Below the pieces are notes generated by a model that worked only from the letters and a program-made list of their open reading frames with translations, did not search any database and had not been told where the DNA came from. A stretch of DNA of 64,000 bases from Lonicera japonica. Lineage: Eukaryota > Streptophyta > Magnoliopsida > Dipsacales > Caprifoliaceae. Of the stretch, positions 43,862 to 56,445 are shown piece after piece. A program made the position numbers and the translations under genes. Every line of letters starts with the position of its first letter. Position 1 is the first letter of the stretch. The stretch spans positions 31,564,087 through 31,628,086 of the forward strand of contig CM038469.1 of assembly GCA_021464415.1 (NCBI GenBank), given 5' to 3'.

Positions 43862-45466
43862 TCACACATCCAATCTATTTGTGAAAGTGGGAATACTTTG
43901 TTCATGCCTGAAGAAATTATGTGGATCAACTGCAGTTTTCACTTGAACCAACCTCTTAAAATTATCTTTGAAGTATTTGGTACCCCACTTGCTTGCTTCT
44001 TTGTAGCTTGTCCCTACTCCAAGATCAAGATCAACGTAGTTCGCATACGCCCCCCTTGGATTCTTAGAGACATAAGAACCCAAATAGCTATATAGTGATC
44101 TGCTGAAGTCCAAACGCCTATTTTGTTCCTCCACTGTTGTATTTGCGTCCCACATAACTCCAATGAACATCAAGTATAAGTTTCCAGCTCTGTGGGGGTA
44201 CGGAAGTGCCGACTCTGAGAACTCGTACATCTTTCCACCGTACGGGGACATATCTACAACTATCGCGCCGTCATCTACTTGAAAGAACCTTTCCCATATC
44301 CCTTCAAGCCCTTCTACAGGAATTGGCACTTTCACATAGTCTGATTTTCCTTTAAGGTATTGCCTAGGGATGGCAGATCTGTTAAGCAAAACCTCAGTTG
44401 ATTCACCTAATGTAAATGCACTACCTCCGGCAAAGAATAGCGCAGATTTGATCCAAGGCATTTCCATACAGTCTTCTGTCACCAGACCCAATTCAGGGAA
44501 GCTTTCTTTCATCAGTAAAAGTAACCTATCAGCTCCTCCAAGGAACAGCGCTTCAAATGTGATTTGAACTGTTCTTATTCCATCTTGAGTTACCGCTGTA
44601 ATTGAAGTTCTAAGATAAAGATCTGTGTCCAATTTGGGAGCGACGGTTTGCCATTTATGAAGCAACACGGTACCATTTTGTTCTAAGGTCCGTCTAACGG
44701 CAAAAACGGTCACAATTTTCGGTACAGGAACTAACTTCACCTTCCATGCAATAACGATTCCGAAATTAGAAGCAATACCGCCTCTAATGGCCCAAAAGAG
44801 ATCTTCACCCATTGACTCTTTGTCTAGTATTCTCCCATTAACATCCATAAAACGAGCATCGAGAACATTATCAGCAGCAAGGCCATACTTACGTTTCAAT
44901 GTGCCATATCCTCCCCCACCAATGAGCCCACCTGTGCACACGGTCGCCCAAAAACCCCCAGGAAAGCCATACGTACTACTTTTTTCAGCAATTCTGTAGT
45001 ACAGTTCACCGAAACTCGCACCACTACCAACCCATGCAGTCCCACTGGCAACATCAACATCTACTGATCGAAAGTTAATCATATCGATCACGACAAACTC
45101 GACAGGGGACACTGTGGAATAAGAGAGACCCTCGAAATCGTGGCCCCCAGCCCGAATTCTTACTTGGATATTGTGTTTCTTGGCACAATAAAGGACTGTT
45201 TGGATTTGGGATTCATGGACAGGTGTCACAATAACTGCAGGTTTAGTTCTAGAGGATGATGCAAACCTTAAGTTTTGAATTGAGAAGGCTAATACAGAGT
45301 TGTATGAAGAGTTTTTTGGGGTGTAAATGACTTGCGAAATTGGGGCGGAGTCTTCAGAATATTGGGCGTTAAGGCATTGAATAAAAGCTTTACTAGTTAG
45401 AGCTGAAGAAGTTGCACAATAAAGAGAGGAAAGAAGAACTAAGAGAAGCAATGAATAAGACTTCAT
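43862..45466 (-). CDS. BBE-like FAD-linked oxidoreductase (reticuline oxidase-like), gene 2
   Basis: An intact, intronless 534-residue protein, about 34 differences from gene 1 (about 94 % identity, counted by eye). It has the same signal peptide (residues 1-22), H109 in IRAGGHDFEGLSY for covalent FAD, C31/C94, and a C-terminal BBE domain ending VDPHNFFRHEQSIP. The FPGGFWATVCTGG loop again has Trp173 instead of the FAD-linking Cys, with C177 nearby. FAD should therefore be held by one covalent bond, not two. Differences from gene 1 include L152F, A168G and Y406F-type changes spread over the protein; no stop or frameshift. It is likely secretory-pathway or vacuolar; the substrate cannot be inferred. 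The product may be a paralogue with slightly shifted specificity. Confidence 0.93.
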   Translation of the reverse strand: MKSYSLLLLVLLSSLYCATSSALTSKAFIQCLNAQYSEDSAPISQVIYTPKNSSYNSVLAFSIQNLRFASSSRTKPAVIVTPVHESQIQTVLYCAKKHNIQVRIRAGGHDFEGLSYSTVSPVEFVVIDMINFRSVDVDVASGTAWVGSGASFGELYYRIAEKSSTYGFPGGFWATVCTGGLIGGGGYGTLKRKYGLAADNVLDARFMDVNGRILDKESMGEDLFWAIRGGIASNFGIVIAWKVKLVPVPKIVTVFAVRRTLEQNGTVLLHKWQTVAPKLDTDLYLRTSITAVTQDGIRTVQITFEALFLGGADRLLLLMKESFPELGLVTEDCMEMPWIKSALFFAGGSAFTLGESTEVLLNRSAIPRQYLKGKSDYVKVPIPVEGLEGIWERFFQVDDGAIVVDMSPYGGKMYEFSESALPYPHRAGNLYLMFIGVMWDANTTVEEQNRRLDFSRSLYSYLGSYVSKNPRGAYANYVDLDLGVGTSYKEASKWGTKYFKDNFKRLVQVKTAVDPHNFFRHEQSIPTFTNRLDV

Positions 45467-45513
45467 TTTTTCTTCTTTTGAATTGGTACATAAGATATGG
45501 CAATGTCCACTGT

Positions 45514-45522
45514 CTATTTATA
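45514..45522 (-). promoter_or_regulatory. TATA box of BBE-like gene 2
   Basis: TATAAATAG on the minus strand, 48 bp upstream of the start codon. About 150 bp further upstream is conserved with gene 1, after which gene 1 has its MITE-like insert and gene 2 does not. Confidence 0.8.
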
Positions 45523-45689
45523 GGCAATTTTCAAGAGTCAATACTTTTATCGATAAGCTAGGATGGGAAATGAAATGATTGTGACAAAACATGCATATTG
45601 GGAAGATTGGTCAATAGTAATCAAAATATATATCAATTAAAGCAAGCTCGAACCTGTTAGCAGACGTATATTCTAACCTTATAAGAAAT

Positions 45690-48600
45690 AGTAATAAATT
45701 CTACTAAGGCAGGCCAGTCCTAAAATATAGAGGGTTTTGTGCGAAAGTTAAAATATAAGGTCTTTAATTTTACTCTATACAAAATATTTATTGGGACCTT
45801 ATATACGCTGATACAATATTCATTATATTTATACCCTTGCATAAGTTATATATATATATATAAAAGGTGGGTGTTTCTTTTTTTTCTTTTTTTTTTTCAT
45901 TCTCCTAAATACATCCACAAATAGTTCTGTCTACTTTTTTGTTATAGTAGTTGTCTGTCCACTAATTATTATGATGGCTGGTTTGTGGAATTATATAAAG
46001 CTTGTTTATAAAAAAATAGAATTAAGTTGGTTTGTAAAATATTGCTTATATGTATATATATATATATGAAGGCTCATTTATTCTATTTAAATAAATATCT
46101 CCGTTAACATCTTTAACTCGAGTGATCGAGAAAATGAATTCATGCATATTTTTCACCTCCCACCAAATTCTCAGGTTTTCTTTTATTAATTTGTAGAGAG
46201 GATTTTCTGTTCATATGTGAGATAATGATGGCTACGGAGGTATGAAGAAACAATAGTTGTCAATGTGAATTTGATTACAGCGAGAGAGAGAGAGAGAGAG
46301 AGTACGTGTGTGATGGTTCAGTATTTATGCTGTGGAAAGAGACCTTGGTTAAATTGTTGGAAAGGGTAGGAAAAAGTTGCAAAATGGAACACGTATGACA
46401 AGTATCGTACTATTTTGGCATGTATTTCTTCCAATCTTAAAGAAATTTTTTTACAAGATATATATCTATATTAATATGAAACGGAAGTTCTCTGACTCAA
46501 TTATGACATTAAATTTTTGTAGTTTGTCTTACTCATTTACAAGATATATATTTATATTAATATAAAACAAAAGTTTTTTGATACACGAAAGTTTTTCAAA
46601 CTCGGAATGATCGCAAAAGGGTATTTGACTTTTGTATCGTATCATAAAGTATGCAAGCAAAATGCACTTTTTAAATGAGAGATTGATACGTGGACTTTCT
46701 TAATTCTGCATTTACTTCATCGCTCTGTTCTGTGTCTATTTTATGCAACCATTTCTCTTTAGTGTGATGAAAGGCCGCTAACATTTTGCTCTCTTTTGCG
46801 TTGGTTACTTTTGACCAAGACCTATTTTTTCCCTTTGTATGAATTCAGTAATTTCATTTATGTGGATTTGATTTGATCTGATGATGAACGAAATGATATC
46901 CGAACATAAGCAATTGGAATATCAATTCAACTTGATCGATATCTATAGTAATTAGTTTATGTAGGATTTGATTTGATCTGGTGATGAACAAAATGATGAA
47001 TTAATCGTAAACTGTGAATCAGATAGAGCATGAGTCAGTCTAACAACATGATGTATTATATCAGCCTCAGCAGATGTTTAATATGACCCAATGCAAATAA
47101 TCAGAATCTAAGATGTTGAGTTGAAACTAGACAATTAAGGGTTTATATTTCAGGTACTTAAAGATTATATTTCTTCTTCTTCTTCTTCTTCTTCTTCTTT
47201 TTTTTTTTGTAAGATAATATTGGGCATTTCAAATTACAAAAAAAAAAGGAAGGAATTTCGGATTTGTGCCATATCTAAAGTAAAAACAATATTTTAATTA
47301 GCATTGTAATTTAATAGTGTAATTTTGTTCTGTTTTGCATTCAGGCTGTTCGTATTTCTTGATTTGAAAAGTGGGGTTGGGAGGGAAAAAGACAGATAGT
47401 GTAATATGCATGTGGTTGATAGTTGATCACATCCATTATCAATTTGACCATGAATTGAACTACTTGATGCAAGTTGTACACATTTTTTCAACGACAATTG
47501 ATTTGTGCCATAGAGATCAAGTATATCTAAACCCAAGCATGTTTACTATATTTCCACGTTATCTTAACTTTTCGCTCGTCATACTCTTGATTATGGTTAC
47601 TCTGTTAGTAACATCGATATTGTGTAAAAACCTGAGTTATATTGCGATAAAAAAAATCCCCAATAAACAAATTATAGAACGATCTATTTCATCCAATTAA
47701 TATATTGGTGTTTAATGTTGTGAATTGAGCTTCTCATATGCACTGATTTTGCCTTCATCTTTAGAGGGTAGACCTGTGAAAGTAGCACAAAATGAAGATG
47801 TATATGTTTTTCGTTTTTATCATCCCAGTGAAATCAAGAGATTGAGAGACAATTTTTGGCTTCATTTTTGTTTTTAAACACGTGATTGTTGTGGTATGAA
47901 TAAAGATGGCAATGTTGTTACGTGGGACAATTTTTGTCCCTCTTTTATCATGTATATGGATTAATATTTAGATAAAAGAAATTTTAAATCCGTTTCTTTT
48001 TGGGTCATTTTAAATGCACATATGTAATTGATCTTTTCACCTCACTAATTTTTTTTTGATACTACTAGCTAGTTTTAACCAGAAAAATCCATGTAAACTC
48101 ACCCCAACCCATTTTTCTTCGTTGGTCGCTACAGCTCTTTCTTATTTCTTAATTCTCATCCTCTTTCTTCTTTCCCTTATTTTCCCAAAGTTCTTTCTCT
48201 CAATTCTCTCCACTCCCCTTATTTTCCGGTGCATGAACTGTGTTATTTCTTTTTTATTTTAAGCAAAACTCCACTAAAATAAATAAATAAATAAATAAAA
48301 AGAACAAAAAAAAACTATAGGGTTAAATTGAGTAGGTTGAAATTGAGTCATGTCCCATGGCCGATAGAAGTCGTTTGGATGAGAGTGAGGCGTACTTTGT
48401 GGGAAGAAAAACTAAATAGAGGTAAAGATGAATCACCTTTTAAAGAGTTATGTTAAACCTTGTACATAGTATGTATATGTAGAGTGCATTTTTGGTAAGG
48501 ACCGAGCTTTTTAGCGACGATTTTTCGTCACCAAAAAATTGGGGAGATATTTTTAGCAATGAAAAAGAGTCGCAAAAAGTAAAGTTCATACGGACCGGTC

Positions 48601-49522
48601 TGTATTTGAAATTTTTTGTATTTATGTATATATAAATGTCCATATATATATAATGCTTTTCAATATGAACAATATATTCACATGATTTTCAGATTTTTAG
48701 GGATGATGTTTTGAGTTGTGTGAGTGTTCAATGCACAAATGAGGCACTAGAGGATTGAAATTTATGCATTTATACACGATCAAATTGATGAATGAAGTTT
48801 ATAACTTATGACGAGGGTGTGAGAGAGAAAGCAAGGGGATTGGTGTTGTTTGCCATTGCTTCAGTGATGTATTATTACAATTAATTAGTTTTGAGAATAG
48901 ATTTCTTATTTTAGCGATAATAATTTGTGACTAAATATTTGTTTTTTACATGTTAAATATTTGTTTTTTTTGTAAACACACCCTACTTGGTGGGTGAATT
49001 TTAAGGTTTGGGTAAAAAGAGGTGGGGAGAGATACAAAAAACTCAAAATAGGGGTGAGTTTCCAAATTTTGTGGGTGTATTTAAATTCACCTTTCCATTT
49101 TTTTGGTATGTGCTAGAATTGTCTGGATCAACTTTCGTACATGCACCTAGACTAATCTTCTTTACAGATAGTGCCGATGTTGGTTACGAAGGATTTTGTA
49201 TCTACTGCGATTCGATCTAGACCGCTCTATTGTTGTTCTTTTCTTTTTCCAACAATCTCTTGAACTTAAATCGTGAAATTATGAATCTAAACCTGGGTAA
49301 AACCTTTTTTCTTTCGTTCAAAAAAAATCAAATTCAGAGAGAGAGAGAGAGAGAGCTGAGTTGAATCTCGGTGAAAAAGTTCATGAGTCATTCTTCCATC
49401 AAATATCCCGTCGTCTAGTAAACCCCTTCATAATTTTTTCGTCTGTACGTACATGAAAATTACGTTTTGTGATTGAGGGACCATGTGTTCGTTCATCTTT
49501 TAAGATATATTCTTTTATATAT
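45690..49522. repeat. Upstream segment, unit B copy (left part)
   Basis: 45690-47110 matches unit A 23340-24370 and unit C 62166-63360. 47120-48000 matches unit C 61263-62165. 48000-49440 has no counterpart in view. An (AG)n run at about 46281-46300, a CTT-type run at about 47171-47200 and an (AG)n run at about 49337-49355 are the only simple repeats of note. No gene is supported. The 70-codon frame at 49008-49220 is not recognised. Confidence 0.7.
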
Positions 49523-50354
49523 TGATGGTGTCAAAATCTAGAAATAGATAATTAACCAATTAATAAGCGAATATCGGTGAATAAAAAATAAATGCGGCGC
49601 AATAATGAACACATGACATTTTTTTTAAGGTAGGTTCCCCCAGTAGCGCTTATGCTATTCCGGCAGTACGTCCTCCTTTTGTGTGTGCTTGCTTTGTATT
49701 AGCTCTTAAGGCAATGAATTTGGATGATAATACAAGCTACCAACTTCTCTCTCTCTCTATAATTTCCTTAATTCTATTTATAAGTATAGAATTAGGATTA
49801 CAAATATTTCAACAGAATAAATAATAAACTGTGTAGGAGAGAGTGTATAAGGGTTGTTGGTATTTTTTGGAGTATGAAAATAGAGAGTATAAGACCCTTC
49901 TATTTTTTGGGGTATGAAAATAGAGAGTATAAGACCCTTTTATTTCTAGGGGGTATGAAAAGAGAAAGTATATGACTCCTCTATTTCTTCCCGAATTGGC
50001 TTGTATTTGTATTGCCAATGGCTTTATATCTCTTGGAAGAGATAGATGGATCTTAAGAGAGAAAGAAGATATGTTTTTGTTGTGTGTTGAATGAATGAAT
50101 GGTGGGAGGTATTTATAGGTAAATGGATAATGGCAAAAACCGTAAATTTGATAAAAATGAATGGCATAAGTTAATCTTTTGTGGAGGTAGGTGAGGTAGG
50201 TGAGATGTGGTAGGTGTGGTAGGTGAGGTGTGGTAGGTGAGGAGGTAAAAATGAGATTTTACCAGGGGTAAAAATAGAATTTTACCGGAGGTAAAAAAAA
50301 ATGTTGAATTACCTTTGTAGGCCAATAGTAAAATTAGTATTTAACCTCATCAAT
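49523..50354 (-). repeat. Array LTR a (3'-most)
   Basis: 832 bp. Minus-strand TATAAATA at 50110-50117. Upstream of it (about 50240-50290) are two palindromic GGTAAAA...TTTTACC units and GTAGGTGAGGT-type repeats. The transcribed part has a ~38-bp direct repeat with GGTATGAAAATAGAGAGTAT, which gives a conserved but spurious small frame. Confidence 0.88.
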
Positions 50355-51812
50355 TGCCCCCTATCCTTATCATTTAGCTCGGATGAGCTGATTGGTGAGG
50401 ATATCCTTCAACCCGGGAGCTAGTAGTAGCTCTGAGCTCTGATGTTCGTGATGTCTTAGGCCCGAATCCTTGACCGTAAGTTTGTGGAGCTTGGAACATT
50501 AATGTGTAAAGCTAGCTAGATTTTGATCATTAGTCTTAGAGTTTCAGAACATCATTGTGTAAGGCTGGCTAGACGTTGATCTCGATTCTTAGTTCAAGGA
50601 CGTTAGATCTCGGATGCTAGTCGTTGAGCTCGAAACATCAATGTGTAGAACTCATTAGACATTGGATTTAAGTCGTAGAGCTTGGAACATTAATATGTAA
50701 AGTTCTCAATACTTTTTGGTCATAAATAGTTTGGAGCATTAATGTGTAAAGCTAGCTAGACTTTGATCATTAGTCTTAGAGTTTCAGAATATCATTGTGT
50801 AAGGCTGGCTAGACGTTGATCTCGAGTCTTAGTTCAAGGAAGCTAGATCTCGGATGCTAGTCGTTGAGCTCGAAACATCAATGTGTAGAACTCGTTAGAC
50901 GTTGGATGCAAGTCATAGAGCTTGGAACATTAATATATAAAGCTAGTTAGACTTTGATCATTAGTCTTAGAGTTTCAGAACAGCATTGTGTAAGGCTGGC
51001 TAGACGTTGATCTCGAGTCTTAGTTTAATGAAGCTAGATCTCGGATGCTAGTCATTGAGCTCGAAACATTAATGTGCAGAACTCGTTAGACGTTGGATGC
51101 AAGTCGTAGAGCTTGGAACCGGATTTTTGAATGATTATGCGCCCGTAAATATTGAGCAAGCGTATGCCTGCAGGATTTCTGCATTTTTTGTTGCAGCAAC
51201 TTTGTATCCCAGTTTTGGACCCCGAGATGGCCAAATTTGAAAAAGGCTTGAACTGAAAAGTTGTAGCTCTTGAAATTCTCTCCAAAATGGACTCCAGAAT
51301 CGCATGATTTGGAGTTTTGAGCACAAAGTTATCCTCCTGATAATATTGAGTCACCATAGGCCGCGGGATTTCGTTTCAGAAAGTTTGTATCGAAGTTTTA
51401 AACCCCGAGATGAAAGAATTTAAAAAACGCTTAAACTGAAAAGTTGAAATTCTCTTCAAAATGGACTCCAGAATCGCATGATTTGGAGTTCCGAGCAAAA
51501 AGTTATGCCCCCGAGAATATTGAATCACCATAGACCCGCGGAATTTTGTTCCAGAAAGTTTGAATCGAAGTTTTGAACCCCGAGATGAACGAATTTGAAA
51601 AAAGCTTAAACTGAAAAGTTGTAGCTCTTGAAATTTTCTCCAAAATGGACCCCAGAATCGTATGATTTGGAATTCCGAACAGAAAGTTATGCCCCCGAGA
51701 ATATTGAGCTACGTAGACCTGCGGGATTTCAAGTTTTTCACCGAAAATTCACTTGTAATTTCTAAAGAACGAGAGCTTTAGAGAGCTTATCGTTCCCACA
51801 GACAGCGCCAAC
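50355..51812. repeat. Array internal domain 1
   Basis: Non-coding. The left half holds direct repeats with AACATTAATGTGTAAAGCTA and GATCTCGGATGCTAGTC. The right half (about 51115-51720) has three to four ~165-185-bp repeats with CCCCGAGATG and ATGATTTGGAGTT. The minus-strand frame at 51052-51357 recurs in each domain but runs through these repeats and has no domain. Confidence 0.85.
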
Positions 51813-52664
51813 TGATGGTGTCACAATCTAGAAATAGATAATTAACCAATCAATAAGCGAATATCGGTGAATAAAAAATAAATGCGGCGCAATAATGAAC
51901 ACATGACATTTTTTTTTTAAGGTAGGTTCCCCCGGTAGCGCTTATGCTATTCCGGCAATACGTCCTCCTTTCGTGTGTGCTTGCTTTGTATTAGCTCTTA
52001 AGGCAATGAATTTGGATGATAATACAAGCTACCAACTTCTCTCTCTCTATAATTTCCTTAATTCTATTTATAAGTATATAATTAGGATTACAAATATTTC
52101 AACAGAATAAATAATAAACTGTGTAGGAGAGAGTGTATAAGGGTTGTTGGTATTTTTTGGAGTATGAAAATAGAGAGTATAAGACCCTTCTATTTTTTGG
52201 GGTATGAAAATAGAGAGTATAAGACCCTTCTATTTCTAGGGGGTATGAAAAGAGAAAGTATATGACTCCTCTATTTCTTCCCGAATTGGCTTGTATTTGT
52301 ATTGCCAATGGCTTTATATCTTTTGGAAGAGATAGATGGATCTTAAGAGAGAAAAAAGATATATTTTTGTTGTGTGTTGAATGAATGAATGGTGGGAGAT
52401 ATTTATAGGTAAATGGATAATGGCAAAAACCGTAAATTTTATAAAAATGAATGGCATAAGTTAATCTTTGGTGGAGGAAGGTGAGTTAGGTGAGATGTGG
52501 TAGGTGTGGTAGGTGAGGTGTGGTAGGTGAGGAGGTAAAAATGAGATTTTACCGGGGGTAAAAATGAGATTTTACCGAGGGTAAAAATAGAATTTTACCG
52601 GAGGTAAAAAAAATGTTGAATTACCTTTGTAGGCCAATAGTAAAATTAGTTTTTAACCTCATCA
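51813..52664 (-). repeat. Array LTR b
   Basis: 852 bp. It carries three GGTAAAA...TTTTACC palindromic units (about 52534-52600), one more than LTR a. Confidence 0.88.
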
Positions 52665-54124
52665 ATTGCCCCCTATCCTTATCATTTAGCTCGGATGAGC
52701 TGATTGGTGAGGATATCCTTCAACCCGGGAGCTAGTAGTAGCTCTGAGTTCTGATGTTCGTGATGTCTTAGGCCCGAATCCTTGACCGTAAGTTTGTGGA
52801 GCTTGGAACATTAATGTGTAAAGCTAGCTAGATTTTGATCATTAGTCTTAGAGTTTCAGAACATCATTGTGTAAGGCTGGCTAGACGTTGATCTCGATTC
52901 TTAGTTCAAGGACGTTAGATCTCGGATGCTAGTCGTTGAGCTCGAAACATAAATGTGTAGAACTCGTTAGACATTGGATTTAAGTCGTAGAGCTTGGAAC
53001 ATTAATATGTAAAGTTCTCAATACTTTTTGGTCATAAATAGTTTGGAGCATTAATGTGTAAAGCTAGCTAGACTTTGATCATTAGTCTTAGAGTTTCAGA
53101 ATATCATTGTGTAAGGCTGGCTAGACGTTGATCTCGAGTCTTAGTTCAAGGAAGCTAGATCTCGGATGCTAGTCGTTGAGCTCGAAACATCAATGTGTAA
53201 AACTCGTTAGACGTTGGATGCAAGTCGTAGAACTTGGAATATTAATATATAAAGCTAGTTAGACTTTGATCATTAGTCTTAGAGTTTCAGAACAGCATTG
53301 TGTAAGGCTGGCTAGACGTTGATCTCGAGTCTTAGTTCAAGGAAGCTAGATCTCGGATGCTAGTCGTTGAGCTCGAAACATCAATGTGTAGAACTCGTTA
53401 GACGTTGGATGCAAGTCGTAGAGCTTGGAACCGGATTTTTGAATGATTATGCGCCCGTAAATATTGAGCAAGCGTATGCCTGCAGGATTTCTGCATTTTT
53501 TGTTGCAGCAACTTTGTATCCCAGTTTTGGACCCCGAGATGGCCAAATTTGAAAAAGGCTTGAACTGAAAAGTTGTAGCTCTTGAAATTCTCTCCAAAAT
53601 GGACTCAAGAATCGCATGATTTGGAGTTTTGAGCACAAAGTTATCCTCTTGATAATATTGAGTCACCATAGGCCGCGGGATTTCGTTTCAGAAAGTTTGT
53701 ATCGAAGTTTTAAACCCCGAGATGAAAGAATTTGAAAAACGCTTAAACTGAAAAGTTGAAATTCTCTTTAAAATGGACTCCAGAATCGCATGATTTGGAG
53801 TTCCGAGCAAAAAGTTATGCCCCCGAGAATATTGAATCACCATAGACCCGCGGAATTTTGTTCCAGAAAGTTTGAATCGAAGTTTTGAACCCCGAGATGA
53901 ACGAATTTGAAAAAAGCTTAAACTGAAAAGTTGTAGCTATTGAAATTTTCTCCAAAATGGACCCCATAATCGTATGATTTGGAATTCCGAGCAGAAAGTT
54001 ATGCCCCCGAGAATATTGAGCTACGTAGACCTGCGGGATTTCAAGTTTTTCACCGAAAATTCACTTGTAATTTCTAAAGAACGAGAGCTTTAGAGAGCTT
54101 ATCGTTCCCACAGACAGCGCCAAC
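52665..54124. repeat. Array internal domain 2
   Basis: 1,460 bp, nearly identical to domains 1 and 3 and with the same repeat order. Confidence 0.85.
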
Positions 54125-54986
54125 TGATGGTGTCACAATCTAGAAATAGATAATTAACCAATCAATAAGCGAATATCGGTGAATAAAAAATAAATGCGGC
54201 GCAATAATGAACACATGACATTTTTTTTTTAAGGTAGGTTCCCCCGGTAGCGCTTATGCTATTCCGGCAATACGTCCTCCTTTCGTGTGTGCTTGCTTTG
54301 TATTAGCTCTTAAGGCAATGAATTTGGATGATAATACAAGCTACCAACTTCTCTCTCTCTATAATTTCCTTAATTCTATTTATAAGTATAGAATTAGGAT
54401 TACAAATATTTCAACAGAATAAATAATAAACTGTGTAGGAGAGAGTGTATAAGGGTTGTTGGTATTTTTTGGAGTATGAAAATAGAGAGTATAAGACCCT
54501 TCTATTTTTTGGGGTATGAAAATAGAGAGTATAAGACCCTTCTATTTCTAGGGGGTATGAAAAGAGAAAGTATATGACTCCTCTATTTCTTCCCGAATTG
54601 GCTTGTATTTGTATTGCCAATGGCTTTATTTCTCTTGGAAGAGATAGATGGATCTTAAGAGAGAAAGATGATATGTTTTTGTTGTGTGTTGAATGAATGA
54701 ATGGTGGAAGGTATTTATAGGTAAATGGATAATGGCAAAAACCGTAAATTTGATAAAAATGAATGGCATAAGTTAATCTTTGGTGGATGTAGGTGAGTTA
54801 GGTGAGATGTGGTAGGTGTGGTAGGTGAGGTGGTAAAAATGAGATTTTACCGGGGGTAAAAATGAGATTTTACCGGGGGTAAAAATGAGATTTTACCGAG
54901 GGTAAAAATAGAATTTTACCGGAGGTAAAAAAAAATGTTGAATTACCTTTGTAGGCCAATAGTAAAATTAGTATTTAACCTCATCA
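54125..54986 (-). repeat. Array LTR c
   Basis: 862 bp, with four GGTAAAA...TTTTACC palindromic units (about 54832-54920), the most of the four LTRs. Confidence 0.88.
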
Positions 54987-56445
54987 ATTGCCCCTATCCT
55001 TATCATTTAGCTCGGATGAGCTGATTGGTGAGGATATCCTTCAACCCGGGAGCTAGTAGTAGCTCTGAGCTCTGATGTTCGTGATGTCTTAGGCCCGAAT
55101 CCTTGACCGTAAGTTTGTGGAGCTTGGAACATTAATGTGTAAAGCTAGCTAGCTTTTGATCATTAGTCTTAGAGTTTCAGAACATCATTGTGTAAGGCTG
55201 GCTAGACGTTGATCTCGATTCTTAGTTCAAGGACGTTAGATCTCGGATGCTAGTCGTTGAGCTCGAAACATCAATGTGTAGAACTCGTTAGACATTGGAT
55301 TTAAGTCGTAGAGCTTGGAACATTATTATGTAAAGTTCTCAATACTTTTTGGTCATAAATAGTTTGGAGCATTAATGTGTAAAGCTAGCTAGACTTTGAT
55401 CATTAGTCTTAGAGTTTCAGAATATCATTGTGTAAGGCTGGCTAGACGTTGATCTCGAGTCTTAGTTCAAGGAAGCTAGATCTCGGATGCTAGTCGTTGA
55501 GCTCGAAACATCAATGTGTAGAACTCGTTAGACGTTGGATGCAAGTCGTAGAGCTTGGAACATTAATATATAAAGCTAGATAGACTTTGATCATTAGTCT
55601 TAGAGTTTCAGAACAGCATTGTGTAAGGCTGGCTAGACGTTGATCTCGAGTCTTAGTTCAAGGAAGCTAGATCTCGGATGCTAGTCGTTGAGCTCGAAAC
55701 ATCAATGTGTAGAACTCGTTAGACGTTGGATGCAAGTCGTAGAGCTTGGAACCGGATTTTTGAATGATTATGCGCCCGTAAATATTGAGCAAGCGTATGC
55801 CTGCAGGATTTCTGCATTTTTTGTTGCAGCAACTTTGTATCCCAGTTTTGGACCCCGAGATGGCCAAATTTGAAAAAGGCTTGAACTGAAAAGTTGTAGC
55901 TCTTGAAATTCTCTCCAAAATGGACTCCAGAATCGCATGATTTGGAGTTTTGAGCACAAAGTTATCCTCCTGATAATATTGAGTCACCATAGGCCGCGGG
56001 ATTTCGTTTCAGAAAGTTTGTATCGAAGTTTTAAACCCCGAGATGAAAGAATTTAAAAAACGCTTAAACTGAAAAGTTGAAATTCTCTTCAAAATGGACT
56101 CCAGAATCGCATGATTTGGAGTTCCGAGCAAAAAGTTATGCCCCCGAGAATATTGAATCACCATAGACCCGCGGAATTTTGTTCCAGAAAGTTTGAATCG
56201 AAGTTTTGAACCCCGAGATGAACGAATTTGAAAAAAGCTTAAACTGAAAAGTTGTAGCTCTTGAAATTTTCTCCAAAATGGACCCCATAATCGTATGATT
56301 TGGAATTCCGAGCAGAAAGTTATGCCCCCGAGAATATTGAGCTACGTAGACCTGCGGGATTTCAAGTTTTTCACCGAAAATTCACTTGTAATTTCTAAAG
56401 AACGAGAGCTTTAGAGAGCTTATCGTTCCCACAGACAGCGCCAAC
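54987..56445. repeat. Array internal domain 3
   Basis: 1,459 bp. It lies beside the 5'-most LTR, so it would be the internal domain of the 5' element in the direction of transcription. Confidence 0.85.

Noticed and set aside
49008..49220. RNase H-like fragment (FFTDSADVGYEGFCIYC)
   Set aside because: One short motif resembling a TDxxxxG element without neighbouring RT or RNase H motifs; too weak to call.
49809..50018. Conserved 69-residue frame in each array LTR
   Set aside because: It is made of 38-bp DNA repeats in the transcribed part of the LTR; one copy is shortened by a repeat loss. No sign of selection as protein.
51052..51357. Conserved ~100-residue protein repeated in each array unit (also at 53346-53669 and 55667-55990)
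   Set aside because: Its conservation only reflects near-identical DNA units. The frame runs across two kinds of tandem repeat and shows no domain.
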